64,000 nucleotides of DNA from Actinomadura opuntiae (GCF_030283205.1 NZ_JASNWF010000008.1:1-64000); one strand, 5' to 3'; shown: positions 41,184 to 49,611, counted from the stretch's first letter. Made by a program: numbers and translations. The notes: generated by a model not told the origin, from the letters alone.

Positions 41184-42080
41184 ATGCCTTCGATTCGTGG
41201 CGCGGGCGTCGCCGCGCTCCTCGCGGCCGGCGGCCTGCTCGCCTCCCCCGTCGCGGTCGCGGCGGCGCCCGTCCCGGCGGCGGTCGCGCAGGCGCAGGAC
41301 GCACTGCAGGGCACCGTCAACTTCCGCGACCTCGGCGGATACCGGACGGTCTCGCACGCGCGCGTCCGGCCCGGCCGCGTCTTCCGGACCGACGCGCTGA
41401 ACCGCACGACGGACGCCGACCTCGGCGCGCTCGCCCGGCTCGGCGTCCGCGCGGTCGTGGACTTCCGCACGCCCGGCGAGGTCGCGGGCGACGGCGCGGA
41501 CCGGCTCCCGCCCGGCCTGGCCGTGACCGCGCGCCCGATCTCCGACGCCGGCATGTACGCGGCCGTGAACGCCGCGATCGGGTCGAAGGATCCCGCGAAG
41601 CAGGAGGCCGTGCTCGGCGGCGTGCGCGGCGCGGAGATCATGCGCGCGCTGTACCGGACGTTCGTCAGCGACGCCGGTTCCCGCGCGGCGTTCGGCCGGA
41701 CGCTGCGCGACCTCGCCGACCGGTCGAGCACGCCGCTGGTCTTCCACTGCACGAGCGGCAAAGACCGGACCGGATGGATGAGCTACCTGCTCCTGCACGC
41801 GCTCGGCGTCCCGGACAGCACCGCCCGGTACGACTACCTGCTGTCGAACCAGTACCGGCAGGACGCCGACGCGGCCACCCGCGCGCAGCTGAAGGCGGCC
41901 GGGTACATGCAGGATCCCGAGCTGCTCGTCCCGATCCAGGAGGTGCGCCCCGACTACCTGGACGCGGCGCTCGACCAGGTGCGCCGCTCCTACGGCACGC
42001 TCGACCGCTACCTGCGCGTCGGCCTCGGCGTCGACGCCCGCACCCAGGCCCGGCTGCGCCACGACCTGCTCGTCCGCTAG
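41184..42080 (+). CDS. Secreted tyrosine/serine protein phosphatase (PtpB/Y_phosphatase3 type)
   Basis: A 298-residue exported phosphatase. A Sec signal peptide (basic start, hydrophobic core, cleavage near VAVAAAP at about residue 28) precedes a domain with NFRDLGGYRT at 46-55, VVDFRTPGE and the catalytic P-loop HCTSGKDRTG with Cys189 and Arg195 (CX5R). This matches the MptpB-like family that dephosphorylates phosphotyrosine, phosphoserine or phosphoinositides. AGGAGG lies ahead of the ATG. In pathogens such enzymes act on host targets; here the role is unknown. Confidence 0.86.
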   Translation: MPSIRGAGVAALLAAGGLLASPVAVAAAPVPAAVAQAQDALQGTVNFRDLGGYRTVSHARVRPGRVFRTDALNRTTDADLGALARLGVRAVVDFRTPGEVAGDGADRLPPGLAVTARPISDAGMYAAVNAAIGSKDPAKQEAVLGGVRGAEIMRALYRTFVSDAGSRAAFGRTLRDLADRSSTPLVFHCTSGKDRTGWMSYLLLHALGVPDSTARYDYLLSNQYRQDADAATRAQLKAAGYMQDPELLVPIQEVRPDYLDAALDQVRRSYGTLDRYLRVGLGVDARTQARLRHDLLVR

Positions 42081-42101
42081 CCGCGTTGAGGGACGGCGGG
42101 G

Positions 42102-42836
42102 TCAGCCGGTGCTGAGGCCGCCGTCCACGGCTAGTTCGGCGCCGGTGATGTAGGCGGAGGCGTCCGAGGCGAGGAACAGGACGAGGCCCGCGACGTCCTC
42201 GGGGATGCCGGCACGGCCGAGGGGGACGCGCGGCGCCTTGCCCGCGCCGCGCTCGACGCCGATGCTCGCGATCATCGGGGTGTCGATCACGCCGGGGTGG
42301 ACGGAGTTGACCCGGATCCCGTCGGCGCCGAGGTCGAGCGCGGCGGAGAGCGTCAGGCCGCGCAGCCCGAACTTGCTCGCCCCGTAGGCGGAGTGGCCGC
42401 GGATGCCACGCAGGCCCGCCGTGGAGGAGATGTTCACGATCGACCCGCCGCCCCGCGCGCGCATCGCGGGCACCACCGCCCGGATCCCGAGGAACGGCCC
42501 GATCAGGTTGATGCGCAGGATGTCCTCGAAGTTCTCGCGGGTCTCGTCGGCGACCGGGGCGGTGCGCCAGATCGCGGCGTTGTTGACCAGCACGTCCACG
42601 CCGCCGAACTCCTCGCCGGCGACTGCGGTCACCCGTGCCCAGTCGTCGGCCGACGCCACGTCGTGAGGGACGAACCGGGCGGCGTCCCCGATGGACGCCG
42701 CCACCGCCGCGCCCTCGTCCGCCAGCACGTCGGTGAGCACCACGCGGGCGCCGGCCGCGGCGAGCATCCGCGCCTCGGCCTCGCCCTGCCCGCGCGCGGC
42801 ACCGGTGACGATCGCGACCTTCCCGTCGAGCCTCAT
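42102..42836 (-). CDS. SDR-family oxidoreductase (hydroxysteroid-dehydrogenase-like)
   Basis: A 244-residue classical short-chain dehydrogenase with TGAARGQG at residues 11-18, NNAA, SIVNISSTAG and the catalytic SAYGASKFG (Tyr, Lys), ending in the usual GAELAVDGGLSTG. Classical SDRs with this C-terminus include 3-alpha/20-beta hydroxysteroid dehydrogenases and FabG-like enzymes; the exact substrate is open. The ATG overlaps the stop of the luciferase-like gene upstream by ATGA. It looks like a complete cousin of the broken SDR at 34776-35334. Confidence 0.87.
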   Translation of the reverse strand: MRLDGKVAIVTGAARGQGEAEARMLAAAGARVVLTDVLADEGAAVAASIGDAARFVPHDVASADDWARVTAVAGEEFGGVDVLVNNAAIWRTAPVADETRENFEDILRINLIGPFLGIRAVVPAMRARGGGSIVNISSTAGLRGIRGHSAYGASKFGLRGLTLSAALDLGADGIRVNSVHPGVIDTPMIASIGVERGAGKAPRVPLGRAGIPEDVAGLVLFLASDASAYITGAELAVDGGLSTG

Positions 42837-43972
42837 GCCCCGGAACCGGCCCGCTCGGCGGCGCGGAAGTGCGGGATGACCGTCTCGCCCCACTGGCGGA
42901 TCGTCTCCATGCACACCTCCTGCGGGACGGTGCCCATCTGGATCAGGCACATGATCTCGTCCACGCCGATGTCGGCGAGCCGCTGGACGTACTCGATCGC
43001 GTAGTCGGCGGTGCCGTAGGCGTGCTCGGCGTTGAAGGTGCCGGTGTCCTGCGGGCGGGCCGGAATGTTGGCCTCGTTGAGCTTGGCGACCAGCGCCTCC
43101 TTGTCGCGGGCGAGCGCGGCGATGTTGTCGTCGTCCTCGGTGTCCTCGGCGGGGGCGGGGCCGTGGCCGTACCAGTGCGCGATGGACTCGGCGAAGAACC
43201 GCTGGCCGCGCGCGCCGATGCGCAGGGCGCGGTCGCCGTCGTCCAGCACGATCGTCGGGCACAGCGCCACGAACCTGTCGGTGGTGTCGGTGGTGACGAG
43301 CCGCTCCGGCGTGCGGGTGCGGACGATGTCCCAGTAGAGGTCGTACATCTCCTTGACCTCCTCGGGCCCGGCGAAGCCCATCACCAGCGCGCCGACGCCG
43401 AGCGCGGCGGCGAGCTTGACCGTATCGCGCTTGGAGCAGGCCATGTACAGCGGCGGGTGCGGGGTCTGCACGGGACGCGGCAGGATCTTCGCCGGGCCGA
43501 CGTCCAGCAGGTCGGTGTGCCAGTCGACCTCGTCCTTGCGCCAGGCGTTGGCGAGGAAGCGCAGCGACTCCTCCATCTGCGGGTAGGTCGCGGACGGCTC
43601 GACGCCGTACATCCCCATCTCCATCCGGGTGGAGCCGCGGCCGCCGCCGACGTCGAGCCGCCCGCCCGACAGCGCGTCCAGCATGCCGACCCGCTCGGCC
43701 ACCCGGACGGGGTGGTTGTAGTTGAACGGCATGCAGATCACGCCGTGCCCGATGCGGATCCGGGACGTCCGCGCGGCGACCCAGCTGAGGAAGACCTCGG
43801 ACGCGCTCATGTGGGCGTAGCGCTCCAGCCCGTGGTGCTCCACCGCCCACACGCGGTCGAAGCCCATCTCCTCGCCGTAGACGGCCTGGTCGACGCTGTC
43901 GAGCAGGAGCCGCCGCTCGCGCTCGGGGGTCGGGTTCGCCAGCTGGGCCTCGAAGATCATCGAGAACTGCAT
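42833..43972 (-). CDS. LLM-class flavin-dependent oxidoreductase (luciferase-like)
   Basis: A 379-residue bacterial-luciferase-family protein. It has the group A pattern FSMIFEAQLANPTPERE, WAVEHHGLERYAHMSASEVF, RIRIGHGVICMPFNYNHPVRVAERVGMLDALSGGR (quoted from the conserved TIM-barrel segments), and uses FMN or F420 supplied by a reductase. Substrate is unknown. GGAGGTG precedes the ATG. It forms a two-gene operon with the SDR and is divergent from a PadR regulator, with the palindrome GGAATATTCC between. Confidence 0.85.
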   Translation of the reverse strand: MQFSMIFEAQLANPTPERERRLLLDSVDQAVYGEEMGFDRVWAVEHHGLERYAHMSASEVFLSWVAARTSRIRIGHGVICMPFNYNHPVRVAERVGMLDALSGGRLDVGGGRGSTRMEMGMYGVEPSATYPQMEESLRFLANAWRKDEVDWHTDLLDVGPAKILPRPVQTPHPPLYMACSKRDTVKLAAALGVGALVMGFAGPEEVKEMYDLYWDIVRTRTPERLVTTDTTDRFVALCPTIVLDDGDRALRIGARGQRFFAESIAHWYGHGPAPAEDTEDDDNIAALARDKEALVAKLNEANIPARPQDTGTFNAEHAYGTADYAIEYVQRLADIGVDEIMCLIQMGTVPQEVCMETIRQWGETVIPHFRAAERAGSGA

Positions 43973-44000
43973 CGGGGTGCACCTCCAGTATTACGAGTCG

Positions 44001-44010
44001 GAATATTCCT
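44001..44010. promoter_or_regulatory. Palindrome between luciferase-like and PadR genes
   Basis: GGAATATTCC, a perfect 10-bp palindrome, lies in the 101-bp divergent region in an AT-rich patch. It contains the same GGAA/TTCC half-sites as the operators at 45301-45328 and 47690-47702. Confidence 0.5.
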
Positions 44011-44073
44011 AACAGATATATTGCTGGGCCGCCACATGACCGTCCGGCATGGGCCGGCCGCTACGCTGGGCGG

Positions 44074-44721
44074 GTGAGCGACACGGCACCGAACGGCGGC
44101 GCGGCGAGGGGCGGCACGGCAAAGGACCGCACGGCGAAGGACGGGGCGGCCGGCGAGTCGCCGAACCTCCCGCCGACCAGCTGGGCCGTGCTCGGGCTGC
44201 TGTCCTTCGGCCAGGAGCTGTCGGGCTACGACCTGAAGAAGTGGGCCGACTGGAGCCTGAAGTTCTTCTACTGGAGCCCGTCCTACAGCCAGATCTACGG
44301 CGAGCTGAAGCGGCTGGAGAGGCTCGGGTTCGCCACGTCCCGCGTCGAGCTGACCGAGAGCACCCGGGGCAAGCGCGTCTACGCCATCACCGAGGAGGGC
44401 ATGGCCGCGGTGTCGCGCTGGGCGCGCGAGGCGCCGGTCGAGCCGCCCGTCCTCAAGCACGGCGTGATGCTGCGCACCTGGCTCGGCCACCTGATGGAGC
44501 CGGCCCGGCTGCGCGAGATCCTGGAGCAGCACGGCGACTACGCCGAGAAGATGAGCCGGCGCGCGGCGGCCGACGCCGGGGGCGCGGCCGAGGTCGCCGA
44601 GTGGGCGTACCCGGAACTGGTGCTGCGCTGGTCGCAGCGCTACTACGAGGCCGAACGGGAACTGACCCGCCAGATGCTCGCCGACCTGGACGAACTCGCC
44701 GCCGGGTCCGCGAAGCGCTAG
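44074..44721 (+). CDS. PadR-family transcriptional regulator 1
   Basis: A 215-residue PadR/Vir-type regulator. After a 30-residue Gly/Lys-rich tail the winged helix reads TSWAVLGLLSFGQELSGYDLKKW, FYWSPSYSQIYGELKRLERLGF, and a long C-terminal helix WAYPELVLRWSQRYYEAERELTRQMLADLDEL mediates dimerisation (sequence given in part). The start is GTG at 44074. It is a close relative of the regulator at 46979-47635. Ligands of such PadR proteins are often aromatic or acyl compounds. Confidence 0.86.
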   Translation: MSDTAPNGGAARGGTAKDRTAKDGAAGESPNLPPTSWAVLGLLSFGQELSGYDLKKWADWSLKFFYWSPSYSQIYGELKRLERLGFATSRVELTESTRGKRVYAITEEGMAAVSRWAREAPVEPPVLKHGVMLRTWLGHLMEPARLREILEQHGDYAEKMSRRAAADAGGAAEVAEWAYPELVLRWSQRYYEAERELTRQMLADLDELAAGSAKR

Positions 44722-44749
44722 CACCGGGCGACCCGCCGGCCCGCCGCGC

Positions 44750-45271
44750 TCAGCTCGCGAGCGCATGGCCGAAGCCGCCGCGGAAGAACAGCAGCGGCCG
44801 GGCGGCGCGGCCGGCGGCCAGGTCCCGCACCCGCCCGACCACGATGGCGTGGTCGCCGCCCGGCAGCTCCCGCTCGACGTCGGCCTCGATCCAGGCCAGC
44901 GCGCCGTCCAGCAGCGGCGAGCCGCCGGGACCGGGCGTCCAGGCGACCCCGGCGAACTTGTCCCGGCCCGCCATCGCCCGGCACAGCCCGCCCTGGTCCG
45001 CGGCGAGCACGTTCACCGCGAACCGGCGCGCCGCGCGCACGCGCGGCCAGGTGGTGGACGCCGCGCCCGGGCAGAAGCAGACCAGGGGCGGGTCCAGCGA
45101 CAGGGACGAGAACGACTGGCAGGCCATGCCGACCGGCTCGTCGCCGTCCATGGCCGTGACCACCACGACCCCCGTGCAGAACGCGCCGAGGACCCGGCGC
45201 ATCCGCTCGCCCGTCACCGGCACCGCGCCCCCGGGTGCCGCCGTCTCCTCCGTCGCCGCGTGCGCCGCCAT
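44750..45271 (-). CDS. Flavin reductase family protein (second, HsaB-related)
   Basis: A 173-residue flavin reductase with GVVVVTAMDGDEPVGMACQSF, SLSLDPPLVCFCPGA, RFAVNVLAADQGG and DKFAGVAWTPGPGG. It resembles the HsaB-like protein at 38427-38906 segment by segment, so the two are paralogues. It has no oxygenase next to it and may serve the luciferase-like enzyme or act elsewhere. ATG at 45271 follows GGGGAGGG; a longer reading to 45331 would run through the operator region. It is divergent from the CoA ligase. Confidence 0.83.
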   Translation of the reverse strand: MAAHAATEETAAPGGAVPVTGERMRRVLGAFCTGVVVVTAMDGDEPVGMACQSFSSLSLDPPLVCFCPGAASTTWPRVRAARRFAVNVLAADQGGLCRAMAGRDKFAGVAWTPGPGGSPLLDGALAWIEADVERELPGGDHAIVVGRVRDLAAGRAARPLLFFRGGFGHALAS

Positions 45272-45300
45272 GCGCCCTCCCCATGCATCGAATCGATATA

Positions 45301-45328
45301 TTTCTAATAGAAACATTCCGATTAGAAG
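45301..45328. promoter_or_regulatory. Two operator-like palindromes in a divergent promoter
   Basis: TTTCTA-A-TAGAAA (45301-45313, perfect) is followed by TTCCGATTAGAA (45316-45327). Both are in the AT-rich 117-bp region between the flavin reductase and CoA-ligase genes and resemble the PadR-linked palindrome at 47690-47702. Confidence 0.55.
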
Positions 45329-45388
45329 CATCGCTGTGGTTCGATGTCAAGGCGCCCGGCTCCCCGTCCGGCCCGAAGGAGCGAGACC

Positions 45389-46978
45389 ATGCCGCCCGAC
45401 CTGCCCTCCGACCCGCCGCCCCGGACGATCCCCGCGCTCGTCCGGCACGCCGCCCGCGTCCACGGCGACCGCGAGGCGCTGGCGGCCGAGACCGCGCGGG
45501 GGCCGCTCCGGCGGACGTTCGCGCAGCTCGGAGCCGATGTCGAGGCGTCGGCGCGGGCGGCGATCGGCGCCGGGGTCCGGCCCGGCGACCGGGTGGCGAT
45601 CTGGGCGCCCAACAGCGCGGAGTGGATCGTCGCGGCGCTCGGGCTGGTGAGCGCGGGCGCGGTGCTGGTGCCGCTCAACACCCGCTACCGGGCGGCCGAG
45701 GCAGCCGACATCCTGCACCGCAGCCGCGCGACCGCGCTGTTCACCGTCCGCGGGTTCCTGGGCAACGACTACCCGGCGATGCTGGCCGCGTCAGGCGCCG
45801 ACCTGCCCGACCTGCGGCGGATCGTCCTGCTGGCGGGCGAGCCCGACGCGACCGCGGTGAGCTGGGCCGACCACCTCGCGGGCGGCGCGGTCGTCGGCGC
45901 GGACGAGGCGCGGAAGCGCGCCGCCGAGATCCGCCCGGACGACGTCTGCGACATCGTCTTCACCTCCGGCACCACCGGACGTCCCAAGGGCGCGATGTCG
46001 ACGCACGGGCAGACCCTCCGGGTCTTCGAGGCGTGGAGCGGGGTCGCCACGCTGCGGCCGGGCGACCGGTACCTGCTGATCAACCCGTTCTTCCACACCT
46101 TCGGCTACAAGGCGGGCGTACTGGCGTGCCTGCTGAACGGCGCGACGATGCTGCCCGAGGCGGTGTTCGACGCCGGGCGCGCGGCCCGCCGGCTGGCCGA
46201 GGAGCGGGTCACCGTCCTGATGGGCCCGCCGACGATCTTCTCCGCGCTGCTGGCGCTGCCCGGCCGGCCGCCGCACGCGCTGCGGCTGGCGGGGACCGGT
46301 GCGGCGGACGTGCCGGTCGACCTCGTCCGCCGGATCCGGAGCGAGCTCGGGGTGCCGGACGTCTTCACCGCCTACGGGCTGAGCGAGGCGTGCGGCGTGG
46401 CGTCGGTCTGCCCGGTGGACGCCGACGCCGAGACCGTCGCGCGCACCACCGGTCCCGCGCTGCCCGGCACCGAGATCCGGATCGCCGGCGCGGACGGCCG
46501 GCCGCTGCCGCCCGGCGGGACCGGCGAGATCCTGGTGCGCGGCTACAACGTGATGAAGGGCTACCTGGACGACCCGGACGCCACCGCGCACGCGATCGAC
46601 CCCGCCGGCTGGCTGCGCACCGGCGACTGCGGGCGCCTGGACGAGCGCGGCTTCCTGACCGTCACGGGGCGGCTGAAGGACATGTTCGTGGTCGGCGGCT
46701 TCAACGCCTATCCGGCGGAGATCGAGAGCGTGCTCGTCCGGAATCCGGCGATCGCGGACGCGGCGGTCGTCGGGGTGCCGGACGCGCGGCTCGGCGAGGT
46801 CGGCGCGGCGTTCCTGGTGCCGCGGGACGGCGAGACGATCGACCACGAGGAGCTGACCGGCTGGCTGCGCGAGCGGCTCGCCAACTTCAAGGTGCCCCGG
46901 CACTTCCACGTGGTGGACGAGCTGCCCCGCAACGCGAGCGGGAAGGTCGTCAAGCAGGAGCTGCGGGAGCGGGCGTGA
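45389..46978 (+). CDS. AMP-dependent acyl-CoA synthetase (FadD3-like)
   Basis: A 529-residue class I adenylate-forming enzyme. The P-loop FTSGTTGRPKG is at 191-201, YGLSEACG marks motif A5, TGDCGRLDERGFLTVTGR holds the hinge, and the catalytic Lys is in NASGKVVKQEL at the C-terminus. It activates a carboxylic acid as CoA ester. The length and general pattern fit FadD3-type ligases that activate the C/D-ring propanoate left after steroid A/B-ring cleavage, which suits the neighbourhood, but specificity is inferred. AAGGAG precedes the ATG. The stop abuts the convergent PadR gene. Confidence 0.84.
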   Translation: MPPDLPSDPPPRTIPALVRHAARVHGDREALAAETARGPLRRTFAQLGADVEASARAAIGAGVRPGDRVAIWAPNSAEWIVAALGLVSAGAVLVPLNTRYRAAEAADILHRSRATALFTVRGFLGNDYPAMLAASGADLPDLRRIVLLAGEPDATAVSWADHLAGGAVVGADEARKRAAEIRPDDVCDIVFTSGTTGRPKGAMSTHGQTLRVFEAWSGVATLRPGDRYLLINPFFHTFGYKAGVLACLLNGATMLPEAVFDAGRAARRLAEERVTVLMGPPTIFSALLALPGRPPHALRLAGTGAADVPVDLVRRIRSELGVPDVFTAYGLSEACGVASVCPVDADAETVARTTGPALPGTEIRIAGADGRPLPPGGTGEILVRGYNVMKGYLDDPDATAHAIDPAGWLRTGDCGRLDERGFLTVTGRLKDMFVVGGFNAYPAEIESVLVRNPAIADAAVVGVPDARLGEVGAAFLVPRDGETIDHEELTGWLRERLANFKVPRHFHVVDELPRNASGKVVKQELRERA

Positions 46979-47635
46979 TCAGCCCGGGGCCTGCGTGGGC
47001 GTGCCGGCGGGCGGGACGGCCCGTCCGGACGCGAGCAGCTCGTCCAGGTCGGCGAGCATCTGGTCGGCCAGGTCGCGCTCGGCGGTGTAGTAGCGGGTCG
47101 CCCAGCGCGCCACCAGTTCGGGGTAGGCCCAGCCGGACACCGACGCCGCGTAGGAGCGGGAGTACTCCGCCTCCTCCAGCAGGCGCTGGGCGTCGTCGCG
47201 GTGCTCGGTCACGATCTGCCGCAGCCGCTCGGGGGTGGCCAGGTGCCCGAGCCACACGCGCAGGGCCGTCCCGTGCTTGAGGACGGGCGGCTCGACCGGC
47301 GCCCGCTCGACCCAGCCGGCGAGCGCGTCGCGTCCGGCCGGGGTGATGGTGTAGACGCGCCGGGACCGGCCGTCGGCGGCGGTGCCCAGGCGGGACTCGG
47401 CGTATCCGACGCGCTCCAGCCGCTTGAGCTCGGTGTAGATCTGGCTCATCGCGGGGCTCCAGTAGAAGAACCGCAGGATGTGCTCGGCCCACTGGCGGAT
47501 CTCGTAGCCGGTCAGCCCCTCCCCGAAGGACAGGATGCCGAGCACGGCCCAGGCCGTGGCGGGCAGCCGTTCGCCGGACGGTTCGCCGGACGGTTCGCCG
47601 GACGGTTCGCCGGGCGGTTCGGAGGGCAGCGCCAT
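46979..47635 (-). CDS. PadR-family transcriptional regulator 2
   Basis: A 218-residue PadR regulator closely similar to the one at 44074-44721: TAWAVLGILSFGEGLTGYEIRQW, FFYWSPAMSQIYTELKRLERVGY, PVEPPVLKHGTALRVWLGHL (in part). The N-terminal tail carries four GEPS-type repeats produced by a 12-bp tandem repeat. It is divergent from an SDR gene with the palindrome TTCCAA-T-TTGGAA between them, the best candidate for its operator. Confidence 0.86.
   Translation of the reverse strand: MALPSEPPGEPSGEPSGEPSGERLPATAWAVLGILSFGEGLTGYEIRQWAEHILRFFYWSPAMSQIYTELKRLERVGYAESRLGTAADGRSRRVYTITPAGRDALAGWVERAPVEPPVLKHGTALRVWLGHLATPERLRQIVTEHRDDAQRLLEEAEYSRSYAASVSGWAYPELVARWATRYYTAERDLADQMLADLDELLASGRAVPPAGTPTQAPG
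47570..47617 (-). repeat. Four 12-bp tandem repeats inside the PadR gene
   Basis: TTCGCCGGACGG occurs three times and TTCGCCGGGCGG once, in frame, encoding a Pro-Ser/Gly-Gly-Glu repeat in the disordered N-terminal tail of the regulator. Copy number could vary between strains. Confidence 0.75.
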
Positions 47636-47689
47636 GCGCCCAGCGTAGCCACTGGACCGGGTCTGCCGCGTCACATCCCGACCTAGATG

Positions 47690-47702
47690 TTCCAATTTGG
47701 AA
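47690..47702. promoter_or_regulatory. Perfect TTCCAA-T-TTGGAA palindrome
   Basis: A perfect 13-bp palindrome in the divergent region between PadR regulator 2 and an SDR gene, about 42 bp ahead of the SDR start. Related sites occur at 40210, 44001 and 45301. Confidence 0.6.
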
Positions 47703-47743
47703 TATGTTGTGAAGAAAGCGCACGTCAGAGCGAGGAGAGGGAC

Positions 47744-48502
47744 ATGTCCGGGCTGCAGGGCAAGGTAGTGATCGTCACGGGCGGGGCCCGCGGCCTGGGC
47801 GCCGCGGCCGCCGCGCGGATGGCGCGCGACGGCGCGAAGATCGTCGTGACGGACCTGCTGGAGGAGCCGGGCACCACGACCGCGGCCGAGGTCGGCGGGC
47901 TGTTCGTCCGGCACGACGTCACCGAGCGGGCCGGCTGGGAGGCCGTGACCAGGGCCGCGCTCGACGCCTACGGGCGGATCGACGGGCTGGTCAACAACGC
48001 CGGCATCGCGTCGAACTCGCTGATCGAGAACGAGACCCCGGAGTACTTCGAGAAGGTGCTGAGGATCAACCTGTTCGGGGTGTTCCTCGGCCTGCAGGCG
48101 GTCATCGAGCCGATGAGGGCGGCGGGCGGCGGCTCCATCGTCAACATCTCCTCCGCGGCGGGGCTGACCGCGCTGCCGCTGACCTCCGGCTACGGCGCGT
48201 CCAAGTGGGGCGTCCGCGGCCTCACCAAGATCGCCGCGACGGAGCTGGGCCGGCACCGGATCCGGGTCAACTCCGTGCACCCCGGCATGACCTACACGCC
48301 GATGACCGCCGAGCACGCCACGCCGGGCGAGGGCGGCTTCCCGCTCGCCGCGCTCGGCCGGGTCGGGGTGCCCGAGGAGATCGGCGAGGCGGTGTCCTTC
48401 CTGATCTCGGACGCGGCGGCCTACGTGACCGGCGCCGAGCTGGCCGTGGACGGCGGCTGGACCGCGGGCGAGGTCGTGATGATGGCGCAGGCGGCCGGCT
48501 GA
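47744..48502 (+). CDS. SDR-family oxidoreductase (3-alpha/20-beta-hydroxysteroid-dehydrogenase-like)
   Basis: A 252-residue classical SDR with TGGARGLG at residues 12-19, VNNAGIA, SIVNISSAAG and catalytic SGYGASKWG, then VHPGMTYTPM and GAELAVDGGWTAG. The pattern is that of 3-alpha/20-beta hydroxysteroid dehydrogenases such as the mycobacterial FabG3. ATG at 47744 follows GAGGAGAGG; an upstream in-frame ATG at 47687 lies in the operator and is unlikely. It is 2 bp ahead of the esterase gene and co-transcribed with it. Confidence 0.87.
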   Translation: MSGLQGKVVIVTGGARGLGAAAAARMARDGAKIVVTDLLEEPGTTTAAEVGGLFVRHDVTERAGWEAVTRAALDAYGRIDGLVNNAGIASNSLIENETPEYFEKVLRINLFGVFLGLQAVIEPMRAAGGGSIVNISSAAGLTALPLTSGYGASKWGVRGLTKIAATELGRHRIRVNSVHPGMTYTPMTAEHATPGEGGFPLAALGRVGVPEEIGEAVSFLISDAAAYVTGAELAVDGGWTAGEVVMMAQAAG

Positions 48503-48504
48503 CC

Positions 48505-49452
48505 ATGCCGCTCGACCCCCGGGCGCAGAAGATCGCCGCCGCGATGACGGCGGGCTTCCCCCCGATCGGCGCCGAGGTCACCGACGCGGTGCGGGCGCGG
48601 CGGCTGCTGGCCGCCGCGCCGCGTCCCGACCTCGCACCGATCCCCGTCGCCCGCACCGAGGACCGCGACCTGGACGGCGCCGGTCCGCCCGTCCGGATCT
48701 ACTGGCCGGACGGCGCCGCCCCGTACCCGGTCACCGTGTTCTTCCACGGCGGTGGCTTCACCCTCTGCGGGCTGGACAGCCACGACCGCTTCTGCCGGAT
48801 CCTCGCGTCCGGCGCCGGCACGATCGTGGTCTCGGTCGACTACCGGCTGGCGCCCGAGCACCCGTTCCCCGCCGCCGTCCAGGACGCGCGGGCCGCCGTG
48901 GCCTGGGCGCACGCGAACGCGGCGGCGCTCGGCGGCGATCCGGACCGGCTGGCGGTGGCGGGCGACAGCGCGGGCGGCGCGCTCGCCGCGGTCGCTTGCC
49001 TGACCGCCCGCGACCACGCGGGGCCGCCGATCACGTTCCAGCTGCTGGTCTATCCGGTGACCGACGCCGGGCAGGACACCGCGTCCTACCGCGAGCACGC
49101 CGAGGGCGGTTTCCTGACGGCGGCGCACATGCGGTGGTACTGGGAGCAGTACCTGGCCGATCCGGCCGACGCGGACCACCCGTACGCCTCGCCGCTGCGG
49201 GCCCCGGACCTGTCCGGTCTGCCGCCGGCCTTCGTCCTCACCGCCGAGTGCGACCCGCTCCGCGACGAGGGGGAGGCGTACGCGGCGCGGCTGGCCGAGG
49301 CCGGCGTCCCGGTGGAGGTCCGCCGGTTCGACGGCGCCTTCCACGGCTTCTTCGGGCTCGACCACGTGCTTCCCGTCGCCGCCGAGGCCCGCCGCGTGAC
49401 CGTCGACAGGCTCCGCGCCGCGCTCGGCACCGCCCCGCCCGCTCGGCCGTAG
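48505..49452 (+). CDS. Alpha/beta-hydrolase of the hormone-sensitive-lipase family
   Basis: A 315-residue esterase. The oxyanion motif HGGG is at 81-84, the nucleophile GDSAGG at 153-158 (Ser155), the acid in AECDPLRDEGE and the His in FHGFFGL. This is the HSL/NlhH group of cytoplasmic carboxylesterases acting on short acyl esters. It follows the SDR with a 2-bp gap, which suggests joint processing of an alcohol or steroid ester, but the real substrate is unknown. Confidence 0.86.
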   Translation: MPLDPRAQKIAAAMTAGFPPIGAEVTDAVRARRLLAAAPRPDLAPIPVARTEDRDLDGAGPPVRIYWPDGAAPYPVTVFFHGGGFTLCGLDSHDRFCRILASGAGTIVVSVDYRLAPEHPFPAAVQDARAAVAWAHANAAALGGDPDRLAVAGDSAGGALAAVACLTARDHAGPPITFQLLVYPVTDAGQDTASYREHAEGGFLTAAHMRWYWEQYLADPADADHPYASPLRAPDLSGLPPAFVLTAECDPLRDEGEAYAARLAEAGVPVEVRRFDGAFHGFFGLDHVLPVAAEARRVTVDRLRAALGTAPPARP

Positions 49453-49495
49453 CCCTGCGGCGCGGGCCCGTCACCAGGCGTCCGGCACCGCAACG

Positions 49496-49520
49496 ATCTA
49501 CTACTGGGTTTGTAGTAGAT
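49496..49520. promoter_or_regulatory. BlaI/MecI-type operator dyad with no gene start nearby
   Basis: ATCTACTAC (49496-49504) and GTAGTAGAT (49512-49520) form a perfect 9-bp inverted repeat with a 7-nt spacer. The core TACTAC-N7-GTAGTA is identical in layout to 53613-53631. It lies between convergent genes, so no listed gene starts behind it. Confidence 0.6.
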
Positions 49521-49611
49521 TGGGGCGAAGCGTACGTGATCGAGGCTTGGGGCTGCCGTGACGGGGGCGAGCGTGACGGGCCCGTGCGCCGCCCGTCCCG
49601 CGCCTGAGGCG

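Noticed and set aside
47570..47617. Regular 12-bp repeats that might suggest a CRISPR array or repeat cluster
   Set aside because: There are no spacers; the repeats are contiguous, in frame and encode the tail of a PadR regulator.
49496..49520. The inverted repeat between convergent genes as a transcription terminator
   Set aside because: The stem is AT-rich and short with no T-run, unlike the G/C stems that end other genes here, and it has exactly the layout of the dyad at 53613-53631.
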